The notes beneath the pieces are model-generated. The model searched no databases. It saw only the letters and a list, made by a program, of their open reading frames with translations, and had not been told where the DNA came from. This document shows, in pieces, positions 45,333 to 57,620 of a DNA stretch of 64,000 bases (position 1 is its first letter; every line of letters starts with the position of its first letter). This DNA is from Sanderia malayensis (lineage: Eukaryota; Cnidaria; Scyphozoa; Semaeostomeae; Pelagiidae), in the NCBI GenBank assembly GCA_013076295.1, contig RQOL01000718.1, positions 1,364,001 to 1,428,000 on the forward strand, in the 5' to 3' direction. The position numbers and the translations under genes were made by a program.

Positions 45333-48300
45333 TTAATTCGCTTTTCCAAGATCAATCTTCTTCTTCAAGGCTCTTGCGGAATGGTAAATCATGGAGTCTA
45401 TGAGGCCGGCAACTGAAAGCAATTTAACAGCAAACATTGATCAACTCTCTTGGAAAAAACGCCAAAATAACGTCCCCAAGAATGCTATAGCATGTATCCG
45501 AGTTGGATAGATGCATGAGACATGCATTCGGGAGTGATGTCTCGTGAATATTCCTTGTGAACATTAATATTTTCAGAAATAAAATATAATGCATATATGA
45601 GAATCATCACCTGTAAAAACGCCTCCAACTATGGCACAAAGTCCAGTTAGAAAATGCATAAATGAACTAAAAATAATAATACAAATGTCATTATGTCATT
45701 GTTGAGTTCAGTTATATCGTTATATCATGCGATTGAATTTATATCATGAAATCATCAAAGATGAATTTTATAAGCAACACTGCTTTGCTAAAATGATTTT
45801 TAAAAATAAAATATCTTACCGTCTTTTTTCAGAATATTGCACCAGCATTGGAGATAGTTCATATAATACAAAAACACCTGGAGAAAATTTAATTGTTAAA
45901 AGATTACAAATACGATACGCAATTCACTGTTATTTCTGATAAATTATATAATGTAAATTGTCAATTATTCCAACTAACAAACTAATAATTGTTAGACCAT
46001 TGAAAATGGAAAAGAAAAAAAACAAAAGCCACACGTAAATGGAAAATGTTCTCACCTGGTAGGCCATGTTCTCCTGTCAATTGCTTCACCGATCTCTTGT
46101 GCTTTGTAAAAGAATATTGATTCGTCCAAACGTTCTGCAGATAAAGAAAAACGAGTAAATTATTGTGAAAAATAGTAAAGAGAAAAATATAGCAAGAGAT
46201 CAAATAAAAAGAAGAAATAAAAAATTTTATTTAAAAGATCAAATAAAAAGAAGAGCAAAGAGGAACGAACAAAAGAAGATAAAAAGTTGAAAGAAGAAAA
46301 AGAATGTTTTTGGTTACCTCTCCACCAAGTTTCTTGTAAAGAGTTGGGACAATTTTGACGAAATATTGAAACATTGTCGAGGCTAAAATGTAAATAAAAC
46401 AAAAGCTCTTATCCTTAATCGTATTGCAATAAGAAAAATATACATCATAGACAATGCATAAATATAAATACACATCATAGGCAATATATAAATGTAAAAA
46501 CATTATGACAATAATAATAGCAGGAATAATAATAAAAATAATAAGTAATTACGTTGGTCTGCAATGACATCTGTTCCGTCAAGGGGATTATGAACACCAG
46601 GATACGATTCGCCAAACGATAACTGCTTGATACGGTGTGATAAGTTAAACTAAAAACAACAGAAAACAACTTGTAACCATTTACGTATAAAGCAACACAC
46701 TAGGCAGAGAGAAACGAAAAATCAGAAAGAGGTAGAGTCTATAAGCAGATGCACGGTTTTAAGAAAAACAAGTTGCAGAAAAAGAGATGTTTTCTTAGCT
46801 GGAGGTGCAATTTTTGAAAATAAACTCACCTGGGTCGCTCCAAATGGCTGCAGATCGTGCACTAAAATAAAATAAACGTCATGAATAAAGCATGAAGTCA
46901 TGAATAAAGCAAGCTAAATCAAAAGAATACAAATAAAAAAAATCATATCTAATCTGCATTACCTACTCTCACTCGTTACTCTACGCTGTGTCAAGTAATA
47001 ACTGGTTTAAAGGGTACAATAAGATATAGCAAAACAAATAATAAAAAATAAAAGAACTTTCGGGCCGGTGTTATATTATTTGGTTGTGGTATTCTACGAT
47101 GAACTTCATCCCCAGAACATACTGTAATCACAGAAACTCTTATGATAAATTCATATTATGATGGAGTGGTGTAGTTAACTTATTTCATAGCAAAACATCT
47201 TATCGACCAAACCTGGCTCTTTGAGTCAACATCCTTCTTAACACAAATTAAAATATTAATGTTCATTGTTTAAGAGTTAATTCTCAATTATCAGCATTAT
47301 ATACAATATATATTTATCATCAAAGTGCGTTTGCATGGAAGCATTTGAAATTTAAGTCAAAGTACTCGTTTATCTTATATCATTTACAGTTAAATGTGTA
47401 CTATTACTTACTATTAATTGATAAAACATTGCCCCCTTTTCCAATCTTCATCATTTTCACTAGAAATCATAATTAAGTTCTAACTTTAAATCACAGTTTA
47501 GCATAATAGATTTCAAAGTGAAAGTCGAAAACTAAGTAGTTTCTTTCCCAGCTTCAAAGCTTTTATAAATACGATTAATACTGGTTGTTAACATTGTTAA
47601 AATGAGTGCTGCTAATATTAGGCAACTTCTTTACATTTAAACTATTTATCAAGCCAATCAACCTTTTGTTGCGCAGTTAATTAATTTTTGATGGTAGATT
47701 TATTTAGGTGCAATGCATATATAGAGTCCTAAGTACAGATTTAGGTACACATCTTCAAAGAGCCAGGCAGCAGAAAGGGGAATTTCATGTTCGGTCCAAC
47801 AGACAGGGAATCGATTCAAAGCTCTCAAGAGAAGCGGCATAGCTTCAATCGCAAAGCACCAGCCGTATGCACAATGAAATAACTCAACGGAAACAATACC
47901 ATTTCGATTTTACGAAGTCAAGGCAAATCAGAGAATAAACAGGAGCATGAAAAAACAGGTCCTGTAACTTATGCAGTAAAAAGTTCGTCTCAGGCCCTCA
48001 CTTTGTCGAGGCAGAAAACAAAGTACACATGCAATACACATGATGCTCGCATCAATGGGCTGGTATTCCCTTGAAAATCAACAAAGGAATTTACATACCG
48101 TGAACATGTTGCTGCTGGAAGCTCTTTCCTGGGGCAATATGGAAATTCCCAGCGACCTGGTTTAAAGAAAATGTCAGAGGTGTCAGAGGTGTCCTTCAGC
48201 TGGCAAATGTCAAAATGAGGAAAAGAGGTAGCAAATACTCAGAATGAGATCTTTGTGGGCGCAAGATAAAATTAATGATTCATTTAGGGCATGGTCTTAA

Positions 48301-51082
48301 GCTTAAATTGTAATGCTAACATACCTTACTGACTTCTAAATACCCAAACACTCGACAACCTTCGTTCTTCTGTTCTTGAAATTTGTCTTTCCAACCTTCT
48401 CTTTTACACTGCAGGAAATATAAGAAGATTATATTGAAAACAGTGAATTGACCCGGTAAACTGTGCATCTGTGTAGTCTGTGTAGTGTGTAGTAAACTGT
48501 GTAGTCTATTGTTCCAACACTCCGGACCAATGTTTCTTCAATTGCTTGGAGCAAAAAGTTCAGTCAGAAATCAAATGGAAGTTTCACTGCACACATGTTG
48601 AAGAAAAAATGATATTTGGATAAAAAGAGATTGGGAGCTTGATTTGGTATTCGAAATCGGTACAAAAGTAATGATAGAAGACTCTTCAACAATTTACAAC
48701 ACAGTTTTATTGTTATGCAGAATATTTTGAACACAGAAACGTTGTTCTGTAGTAGCAGTAGCGTATGCTTCACCTGTTCTATGCTGTCTGGGTCAGTGAG
48801 GGCCCAGCCACGACCTCTGTATGCATTTCGGACGTCTTCGCAATTGTTACAGCAGCTATCAACAAAGTGAAGCGTGAAATAATCAGCATTCAAAATACAA
48901 GGAAAAGAAGTAGTCAAGAAGAAAGCGAGACACTAAAAGAGTAAGCAACTGGCAAACAAACTAGCTAGTTATTCTGATTAAATAGACTACCTAGTTAACC
49001 TGATTAAATAGATAAGAAATAGACCAACAAAGAGAGTAAGAGAGATATTAAATAGGTAAAATGTACATAGAAGAGTAAGTAAATGGGTGTGAGAGAGCAA
49101 GTGAGACAAAATAGCAGAATGAAAAGGTTAAGTGAAGAGTTAAGAGAATAAATCGCAAGTAAATAGGTTTTAAGTAAGAGTAAGTGTTATTGATAATTGT
49201 TCGTACGGTATATCAGCTGATTCGGCTCCGTAGCAACTTTCGCATCGATTTGGATCCATCGTTGTCTTAGCAGACTGAAACAAAGAAATAGAAGAAACAG
49301 TCAATCAAATGCACTTTCGCCGAATAACAAAACAGATATGCAGCAGTACGAGAATTGTGTCTTTCAGTTTCATGAAACGACGATTCACCTTCACGAGTTC
49401 TTCGCTCTTGTCACCAAGATCTAGAAGACGTCAAGGGAAAACAGCATTCATTAACTTCAATCTATGTAGCATTGATTGAAGTGCAAAGCTAATATTGACT
49501 TCTGACGCATACACAAGTAATTTATGTTGCATAAATTTCACGTTCACAAGTGTCCCTCACTTGTTTATTACAGTAAACACCCCCATATAAGAACCAGTGA
49601 ATTAGGAACCTTCTAGGCTGAAATCCCTACTCAAAACAATAGAAAAGAGATTTGGTAATTGTATTTGAACAATAGGCTGGATGCAGAATTCACAGGTTCT
49701 TATACGCGGGTGTTTACTGTATTAAATAGAACTAAGAAGCAATAGAAAGAAGCGATCATTCTTTGTCACGATAAATACTTACGCTCTTTTTTGGCATTCT
49801 CTTCGACTGGTATGCCGTTAGAATCCATCCTCTGTTTGAATATGTTATGGTCTATATCGGTCTGAAAAAGAGAGATCCATTCTAAGCCGCCTTGAAATTC
49901 GACTTAACATTGTTTTCAGTCAAATGTCGAGAGTATTCGTAGTATCTAAAATTTATCGTCAGAAAATCTTTCCTTACAGCATGTTACAAAATAAAGTTTA
50001 TCACTGTCATTGTAAGAAAGAAATAAACCATAAAAACCTGTTGTTCGCCAGAAACGTCCATTGCATCTATACTTAAATCTACGAGTAATGAAAGAACTTA
50101 TTAATGTATAATAAACAATTGTATAATAAACAAAAATTCGACATCGCAAAATAACTTACATGCACAAGGCAATTTTCGAAAGTGTATGTCGACATTTATT
50201 CGCAACTTCTGATGCCTAGTCGTGTCGACGAACAATTCTGGACTGACCTGAAAACGAAAGGTAGTATACGTTCGCGAGGACTTTCGCGTTATATAGCTGC
50301 CATTCATGTGCCTTAAATTCGTGCGGCTAACTAGAAATATTCGCACGTCAAAGCGGTGCAACACATCAGTGCAGCGTGAATTAATAAGCGCCCTGGGGCG
50401 CCTAATCAAGAAAACACGGAATCTTGGAAAAAATTGAGAAACTTCATTTGCTTTTTATACATCTTACCTCAGTCGTCAGGTAGTAGTTCAGTTCAGATAC
50501 AAATAGGACTAACATAATTAAACCACTGACTAGAGTCACTGCAAAACAAAAAAGTATATATCACTTTATTTCGCATGGTATTTTAAGTCTACTTATTATA
50601 TCTACATAATTCATAAATGACAAAACATATCATAGTTTTCATCTTCTGTACTATATTAAATTTAGAGACGTGTTCTTAAAATATTTTCATTGTTTGCAAG
50701 CTGTTATTGTTTATCAGCCAATCAGCGTGCGCCAACCAGGCAAGATGGCCTAGCACAATCAAATTTGTTAAAGATACTTGTTAATACAACTTTAAGACAA
50801 TTATAAGCCGTTACAGCATTTAAAATACATCTGGAAATGATCTTAAAACGTTATCATAACTTAAAAACAGCATTTGGCTTCTTATAATTTGTTATTTGCG
50901 CAAACAAAGTACTTTTATTGAGAGAATAGCCGCCTCTACTTCCAAGGGCTAGAGGCCTGAAAAATAAAATATTTGTAAAACTTACCTCCTGCTCCGGTTA
51001 GAGTTTTGACTCGAAAATCTTCTAATGTTTTCGGGTAGGCATCAAACTGCTTGAATCTAGTAAATAAATCGTTAGACTGCAT
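45333..51082 (-). CDS. ERGIC3: ERGIC3, ER-Golgi intermediate compartment protein 3, 17 exons
   Basis: Exons, 5' to 3': 51082-50986, 50538-50468, 50247-50160, 50078-50038, 49861-49783, 49420-49389, 49274-49207, 48855-48774, 48408-48325, 48156-48099, 46861-46830, 46649-46553, 46382-46318, 46134-46056, 45877-45820, 45666-45611, 45412-45333; 388 residues against 383 in human. A cargo receptor cycling between ER and Golgi. N-terminal FKQFDAYPKTLEDFRVKTLTG is cytosolic, then the first helix (VTLVSGLIMLVLFVSEL). The lumenal domain has the paired cysteines CESCYGAE and CCNNCEDVRNAYRGRGWAL, GCRVFGYLEVSKVAGNFH and MFQYFVKIVPTLY. The second helix (FLTGLCAIVGGVFTVAGLI) precedes KKKIDLGKAN, suited to COPI/COPII sorting. 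Two exons have only 32 bases. All phases close. Confidence 0.97.
49571..49719. mobile_element. Tc1-like MITE family B, best-preserved copy (ERGIC3 intron)
   Basis: 149 bp, ends CAGTAAACACCCCCATATAA and TTATACGCGGGTGTTTACTG, giving terminal inverted repeats of about 25 bases, and flanked by TA on both sides. The TA duplication and CAGT ends fit Tc1/mariner. No coding capacity. Confidence 0.9.
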
Positions 51083-51303
51083 AATTTTCAATTGGCTAGA
51101 TTAAAACTTCCTATATAAATCGCTTTAGTTTACCATGTCAACAACCTTTGCTGGCTCTGCCAGCTTGATTAACAGCAACAACAACAACACATGTGGAAAT
51201 ACAATAGCCACGCATGCGTATCTACAGCAGTGCAGTGCTGCAAGCAAAGCAAAGGAAGGTTGATTTCTTAGACATAAAGATCTTGGCAAATAATTTGATT
51301 AAA
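51083..51303. promoter_or_regulatory. head-to-head promoter interval, ERGIC3 / GTSF1
   Basis: Only 221 bases separate the ERGIC3 and GTSF1 start codons, so both promoters and 5' UTRs must sit in or near this interval. A short CAA run is at 51173-51190. An upstream in-frame ATG at 51214 would add 30 residues to GTSF1. Confidence 0.55.
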
Positions 51304-53404
51304 ATGTCGTTTGATGAGCACTGGGACCCAAATATGCTTATAGATTGTCCTTTTAACAACGCACATCGGATAGCTGCTTGTAGATTTCAACGACATATTG
51401 TAAAATGTCGCAAAGTAGGTATTAATATTTGCCATGTGCTTTTTAATACCCATTTCTTGCTGCAAAATGCTTTTTACACAAGGGCAATAAGTGAATTTTG
51501 TGCTTTTTTATTTCAGAGATATCCGATGATGGATACGGTTACTTGTCCATACAATGCATGTCACGTTGTGTTGAGATCAAACTTCAGAGTACATCTCGGA
51601 AATTGTCCCAACAGAGTAAGTTTGAAGCTTCTTTGAGTGCAGATATCAACAACAGGATTATCTCAAAGCTGTGTTACAAGAACAATTTAAGTTTCATATC
51701 CGTTTTTTATCTTTCAGACAGTTATTGAACCCGATGTTGTGCAATGTATGACAGTAATTATACTGATTTCAATTACAAATTGTAGTTGTCAAGCAATTGT
51801 GGTTCAGTGAGATAGCTAAAGTGGATTTTATTTTTCAGCAATATGTGAAGAAACAGGAGAGACTTTTAAGCTGATGGGCAATGTTTCTCTGCCTGAGACA
51901 ACTTGGAGACCACCGAATCAAGATGAAGACTGGGACAAAGGTCAGTGGCGTAGATAGAAATTTTTAGCGGGGGGGCAAAGACCAAAATTTTCCGACAAAA
52001 AGGTGTGTCTTTTGGACGTGTCCAGAAAGGCACGCCCGAATTTAGGAAATTGTTCGATAAGACTTTCTGAATATACACAGAGTTTAAACATGAAAGATGA
52101 CAGTTAGTTGAGAAAAACACAAATCGGGAAATGAAATGTTTTGGTGATTATCATTTTCAAAACGTTACAACAGAACAAAAACCAAAATATAAACATCGAA
52201 AACAAATGATGAATAGTTTAATTGAAAAGGTTTCTTGTTTTTGCTTCAAGAAAGGGTTCTTGCATCTTTCTTAATGGCACATTTGCCACTGTTTCGCGAT
52301 TGATGGAGATCCACGCCAAGTTTGAAAGACGCTGTTCATTCATGGTACTTCAGAGATACGTCGTGACTCTCTTTAAGCAGCTGAAAGATCGTTCGTAATG
52401 AGCTGACGAAACTGGAAGAGTCAAGGCTATTTCTAGCAATTTCAAAATGTTTTCAAACTGTCCTTTAAGATCATTTTCGAGAACTTTCCGACAAAATCTT
52501 AAATTTTCCGACAAAATGGCTCGGAAGCTCTGGTGGGGGGGCGATCGCCCCCCCATGCCCCCCCTGTATCTACGCCACTGACAAAGGTTGATAGCTAATA
52601 TTTCCCATAATGCTTATCATGATTCTAAAATTGCTTCTATCTCTGCCTGCTTATTCCTTGTACAGTTACAGACTGGCTCAGAATTTTCTGCCAGCTATTG
52701 CTAACTTGAGGGTGCCCCACTATGCGTTATCAATAAAATATAGGTAAGACATAGCTGTTGTCATAAAAACTGGTTGCAAGCAATTTCAATTTTTTACCAC
52801 AATCAATTGGGCCCATCTGTCATTATATACTACAGTAAAAACCCGCACATCAGAACCTGTAAATTTCCATCCAGCCAATTGTTCCAAGACAATAGGCTAT
52901 TGTTTCTTCTATTGTTTAGAACAGAAATATCACCCAGAAGGTTCCTAATCTTTGTTCTTACATGCAGTTTTTACTGCATGCCTTTGTGGGTTTTGTAATG
53001 TTTACGTATTTCTTTCAAATACTCTACCCCGCCATTGAGTTCTTACAGAATAGTCGATGATCCAATCAAAGTCTTGACTATAAATCATCCAAAGTGTTGA
53101 AATGTTTTTTCCAACAGAGGCAGAAGAGTACCAGCAGAATCCATTTTCTTCACAATCATCAACAAACTCAAAGGACCTGAGAACAGACCACTGCAATGCA
53201 AGGTATGAATACAGAGACGGAACTCTCTGAGAACACAACTGTCACATCTCTCAACTAAATGCCATACCTACCAAGATCCTCACTTGTTCTTACAGGTTGA
53301 AGAAAAATCACTCACCCTTACGACAACCACATGGTCTTACTAGCAAAGTGGTTGCTACAACAAATCAGAACCACGTAGTTGCTACAGCAAATCAGAACCT
53401 GTGA
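51304..53404 (+). CDS. GTSF1: GTSF1 / Asterix-like CHHC zinc-finger protein, 6 exons
   Basis: Exons: 51304-51414, 51517-51615, 51718-51745, 51839-51940, 53118-53202, 53296-53404; 177 residues (human GTSF1 167). Two U11-48K-type CHHC fingers are visible: CPFNNAH...RFQRHIVKC (about 15-35) and CPYNACH...FRVHLGNC (about 46-67). GTSF1 proteins bind RNA through the first finger and bind PIWI, speeding its slicing or directing silencing. The tail has the expected spaced tryptophans, TTWRPPNQDEDWDK, which in this family contact PIWI. The last exon encodes a small internal repeat (TNQNHVVATANQN). The fourth exon's donor was duplicated by a hAT insertion. The last two exons are less certain; without splicing at 53202 the frame would stop at about 53231. 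An upstream in-frame ATG lies at 51214. Confidence 0.92.
51943..52580 (-). mobile_element. decayed hAT DNA transposon
   Basis: 638 bp with a perfect 14-bp terminal inverted repeat CAGTGGCGTAGATA and an 8-bp target duplication ACAAAGGT (51935-51942 and 52581-52588). On the minus strand at about 52345-52450 there is the C-terminal dimerisation signature of hAT transposases (LPVSSAHYERSFSCLKRV). The rest of the transposase is deleted. C-runs near the right end (GGGGGGCGATCGCCCCCC) form a strong palindrome. Confidence 0.93.
52350..52556 (-). pseudogene. hAT transposase C-terminal fragment
   Basis: 69-codon open remnant with LLEIALTLPVSSAHYERSF, the hATC dimerisation motif. It lacks the BED finger and RNase H core and cannot be functional. 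Confidence 0.85.
52834..52976. mobile_element. Tc1-like MITE family B copy (GTSF1 intron)
   Basis: CAGTAAAAACCCGCACATCA at the left, GGCTATTGTTTCTTCTATTG core, CATGCAGTTTTTACTG at the right. It sits in the same intron as the hAT remnant. Confidence 0.85.
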
Positions 53405-53866
53405 TCTAGCCAAGTTGCAAGAAGTTTGTTTTCACCAAGATTTGTATCACATGTAAGCTATCTCTATGTCAAAGTATAGTAGCCAATGCACAGGACACAC
53501 ACTTAAAAAAAACATTAATTAAAGCAACATTTGTGATATGAAATTATATTTTGTATGATAATGCTTTTGTGTCAACTTCCCTAATAACAATTCCTTTGTA
53601 TTACTTCACTAATCTCATTTATTTTGTCTATTCAACGTCTTATTACTTCATTTTCCTGATGTAACTGTTCCAGTTAAAACTGCCATTATACCTAAAAAAG
53701 AAAATACTTCTTAAGTTAACAAATGTCGTCTTTCTCCTCATTTGCTTCTTTTATCTTTCCAAACATATGCATCAGCTTCCAACACTTGACGTCACAAACA
53801 AATGACGCCATTATGACGTAGTTCGTGACGTCAGAAAAATGTACGTAGATCTTACGGTGCGGAATC
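53405..53866. other. convergent spacer
   Basis: 3' ends of GTSF1 (+) and the methyltransferase gene (-). AT-rich; no gene. Confidence 0.5.
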
Positions 53867-56800
53867 TTACCCGAAGAAGTCGGTGTAGAAAGTGTCGACC
53901 TTGTAGACATCCGATCTGGTCTCCATAAACTTGCTAACGAGGGAGAGTTTCTTGCTACCAAAACCCTCGTACCCTTTCTCTTCAAATAGCCCCTGTCCGG
54001 AGAACAACGGACTGTCCGGAGAAGTGTCGTCGACTATGAAGTAATCCCCAGGCAGCATGAATTTGTCTAAGTACTCCATTACGCCAGTCACGTTTACGTG
54101 TGCATCTTCAATCACCACCCAAGGGTGTGGCATTTTCTACAGAAATGAACAGATGACGACATTACCTTTCATGCTTGGCATTTATTTAGCACAAATTTCA
54201 GGTATCTTTAGAGTATAGTATCTTTAACAAAAACAGAAAAGCTACAGTCTTACTCTCAGTACCCCCTGTCCTTGCTCTAGTATTTCGATTTTTACAATTG
54301 AGCGATTTGAACAATCCCTATTCAAACACTCGCAGCACCTCACTGAACACCACTCCAAGGAGCAACACAACTACATACAGGTTCTAATACATGAAATACA
54401 CACATATAGCTGGAAGAAAGTATACTGAAAAATACAAGGTGGTTGTTACCTGAAGCATTTCTGGAGTCAATGCTTTCTCAATGAAATGCGCATCTCCGCT
54501 AATGAACGTCACGTCTTTGTCATCTTTTGCAGCTTTGTCAAGCAACGTCAGATCAATGTCCACGGAATAAATGTGAGTGTCATTGAAGCCATATGTTCTA
54601 CACGTGTCTGCCATCCAAGCTGCGCATGCTCCAGTGTAGGCACCGAGTTCAATGATCGTCTTCGGCTTCTCGTACCAGAAGAGTTGCTGATAAATCGTCG
54701 AATCCATACAGTCTTTCATTATGTTCATGCCTTTCCAGTATGTCATGTACTTTCCTGAACGTGATGCGAAATATAACATTATCATTATCTAAACTCACCA
54801 CATTTCTCGGAATAAACGCCCCGCGGCTATTATTAATTGATCGGAGCAACCCCGAGGTACTTGTCCGAGAAATCTGAGACAACTTGATTCGTGTGAACCA
54901 GAATTCACGGCATTGCAACATAACATAGAGGCAAAGTGAAATGCCGCAAAACAGAAACCACTAACCTCAAACAGATTATTTTGAGAAACGGTTCCCGAAA
55001 TTGCGTAAGCGACATTGATTTTAGGAAGGCTCCAGCAACATTTTAATTCCGCAATCAGAAGTATATGATAACTGTAGCAGTAGTGTGAAGTAACAGAGCA
55101 ACAGAAAGACAAATATGATCAGTCGATCTTAATATCATAATCGATTTACCATGACACAGATTCTTCATCATTGCAATGTCCAGCACGCTTTTGTTCTTTC
55201 TGTCAAAGAAGGACTCGTATCTTTTTTCGTCTGAATTCCTTTCTTTTAATTTTTGTTCAACATCACCAATAAACTGGTTATAGTTTGTCTCCAGTTCTTC
55301 TTTTTCAATGCAATCACCACTCTTATTCGTGCCCATGTTTCTTCTGATGCGACAAACTTTCTGCAAGCAGAAGATTAACTACCTTAGGTGTATTAAATTT
55401 CGTGGTGTATTATAATTCGCGCAGTACATAATTTCGCGTAGTCGGGGGTGCGCGAAAAATAGTACAGCGCAAATTTAAATACACCTAAGGTCAGGATAAT
55501 ATTGGTCAGATTGCATGAGTAAGGCAAGGTAACGCTCGGTAGACCTAAACTATATACCGTATTTCCTCTATTAAGCGCCCGGGCGCTTATTGAATATTTT
55601 GGGAAAATTGGGTGGGCGCTTATTAGAGGAGGCGCACGTGCTTGCGTAAGTTGAGCTGCGTTCTGTTCTCAGCACGAGTGGACTTTGCCCCTTCGTGAAT
55701 GCCTTGCGAAATACATTTCTTCAGTCACTTTTTGTGGGGTGTGCCATTCCTCAAGTTGTACAGCATTTTACCTAATGCGAAAATATATGCGAGAATGGGA
55801 ATTACATGTTATAATAAAGTAAATTCATGTCAAAAATTATCATCTTCCATTTTCAATGACGTAGTTTGTGAATTTACTCTGTGCGTCAATCTTATTGTTC
55901 AGAATCAATTATAAACTTTTTACGATGCTTTTCGCTTCCAAAACATCCAAGGAATACATACAGTGTAACCAGGCTTTTAGCATTGTCTCATTTTCATAAA
56001 GCAAACCTTATTGAATTCATTTTTATTCGACAAGACATGTTAGTTGAAAACCCAGTTTCAAACGAAGAAACGTGTCCCCTGAGAATTTTATGATAATGAT
56101 GCAGCTATGTCCAGGCATTCCCCTGCACAGAAAATTGCAAGCAGAAGCAACAATTAAGGGCCTATTTATATGGACGCAGATATATCGGTTCGCCGAGTTA
56201 TATCGCGTGGCCGATATATCCCCTGGTGCATGATCCAATATAAATTGCCAAGCGTTCTTTTGATAAAAAAAATGTGTAATTGCAAAGCAACAACAATGTA
56301 AACAAAAGCCTTTACGTTGACTTTGTGCCTTAGTTTTCTATTCCGACTTCCTGTGCATAGTATAACTGCTGGTATCGAATCTCGAACAACTCGCTATCCA
56401 GTCTGGAATCGGGTTCCACGCCGGCGTATTTTTAAAAAGATTCAGTCTTTGGCGCACAGTACAAGCATTTATTGTTATACCTTGTCAAAAACAAGTTAAA
56501 CTCTGCTCGTCTACCGGCGTATCTCGAAAGCGCCTTCGGTGCAGATCTGTGGCGTGGAAAGTTCATAGATTCCAGTTAGGCTCGCTATCTCGAACAGATT
56601 CTCATTTCCCCACGTTCTCTATAGTTAGGTGAATTTAGGGATATCTCAAATCAAACTCCCGCTATCAAACGAACTACTAAAATTATATCGAAAACATGCA
56701 AATGAACCAAAAGAAACTGCAAATGAACCAAAAGAAGACAAGCAGACTTACCAAGCCGCACGTGTCCTCGGCTATTCTCCTCTCTGCGACGATTTTTCCA

Positions 56801-56880
56801 ACCTTCTTCTGACTCGGCTTTGGTGAAGTGATGCTTGGCGTGTACGTTACGTTACGTGTCTTCACGTCTTGTGGCTTCAT
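53867..56880 (-). CDS. CmcI / rhamnosyl O-methyltransferase-family protein, 4 exons
   Basis: Exons, 5' to 3': 56880-56752, 55360-55150, 54754-54450, 54136-53867; 304 residues. SAM-dependent methyltransferase fold. The SAM loop is IIELGAYTGACAAWMADTC, with the ribose-binding acidic end IYSVDID, then VTFISGDAH, and after the next junction PHPWVVIEDAHVN and LPGDYFIVDDTSPDSP. This combination belongs to the cephalosporin hydroxylase (CmcI)/rhamnosyl O-methyltransferase family (Pfam PF04989), which is mainly bacterial. The animal substrate is unknown; a sugar or other small hydroxylated molecule is plausible. The N-terminal 80 residues are basic and unlike the bacterial members. No signal peptide or membrane helix is seen. 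The first exon is the least certain; an alternative start is the ATG at 55336. Confidence 0.82.
55381..55491. mobile_element. short palindromic MITE (methyltransferase intron)
   Basis: 111 bp; ACCTTAGGTGTATTAAATTT at the left is matched by AAATTTAAATACACCTAAGGT at the right with one insertion. Internal TTTCGTG.../CGCGAAA also pair. No coding sequence. Confidence 0.7.
55555..55640. repeat. dispersed 'GGGCGCTTATTAGAGG' repeat, intronic
   Basis: TTTCCTCTATTAAGCGCCCG and GGGTGGGCGCTTATTAGAGG form an inverted pair. Related to 39700-39805 and 58045-58210. Confidence 0.75.
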
Positions 56881-57620
56881 ATTATGCAATATATATTTAC
56901 ATGACAATTAGATATATACAATAGATGGCTGCGTTACACGATTGTGCGGCCACAACACAATAGCATTCCATCTTATGGCATTCCAACATTGGCGTGACCA
57001 TTGGAGGCGTTGGCATTTTGAAACGCTGCATTGTGCAACTTTGAGGGACGTTTCGTTGCGGCCTACTGGCTACATCATCAACAGAAGCTCATGACGAATT
57101 TTTCATCTTCGAAGAAGTGTCAAGCATCGTCTGTTTCCTTTCTGCTTCATCTGTGGATTTACATCTAGTTTTTCTGAACAAAAAGTGAACAATGACAACT
57201 CGAGACATTAGAAAGGAAAACTAAGATTATTATGCCCTAATTATTGAAAGGAAGTCTGTTTTTTGATTGAATCAGCTTATTATTTTAAAATTTTGAATTG
57301 TTGTGCATATTAAAACGCTGATGCTTTTTTGCTCCGGAAATATAAATCTATTTTTAAACGTTCAGTAACGTGCCGTGGTCTACTTCGTACGTGCCCATCT
57401 CGAAGTAGACCACTATCAAGCAAATTTGAGCAAATTTGAGTTTGGGGTTCGGGTATCTGTCTTGAAATGTATTATCTTGCTATGAGCGATCGCATTTCAA
57501 TATTCTGGTCTCAAATTTCAAGCCTCCTGCGTGTTAGCACCATTCCAGGGTATCCCCAAACACTTTAGTTGATACCAGACAAAATGCAGAACAGAGTCAT
57601 ACGTGATTCCTGGGTGACAC
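56881..57620. other. spacer between methyltransferase start and LMF2 stop
   Basis: Promoter side of the methyltransferase gene and the 3' UTR of the LMF2-like gene. Locally repetitive TTGGCATT/TGGCATTCC motifs at 56960-57020. No gene seen. Confidence 0.4.
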
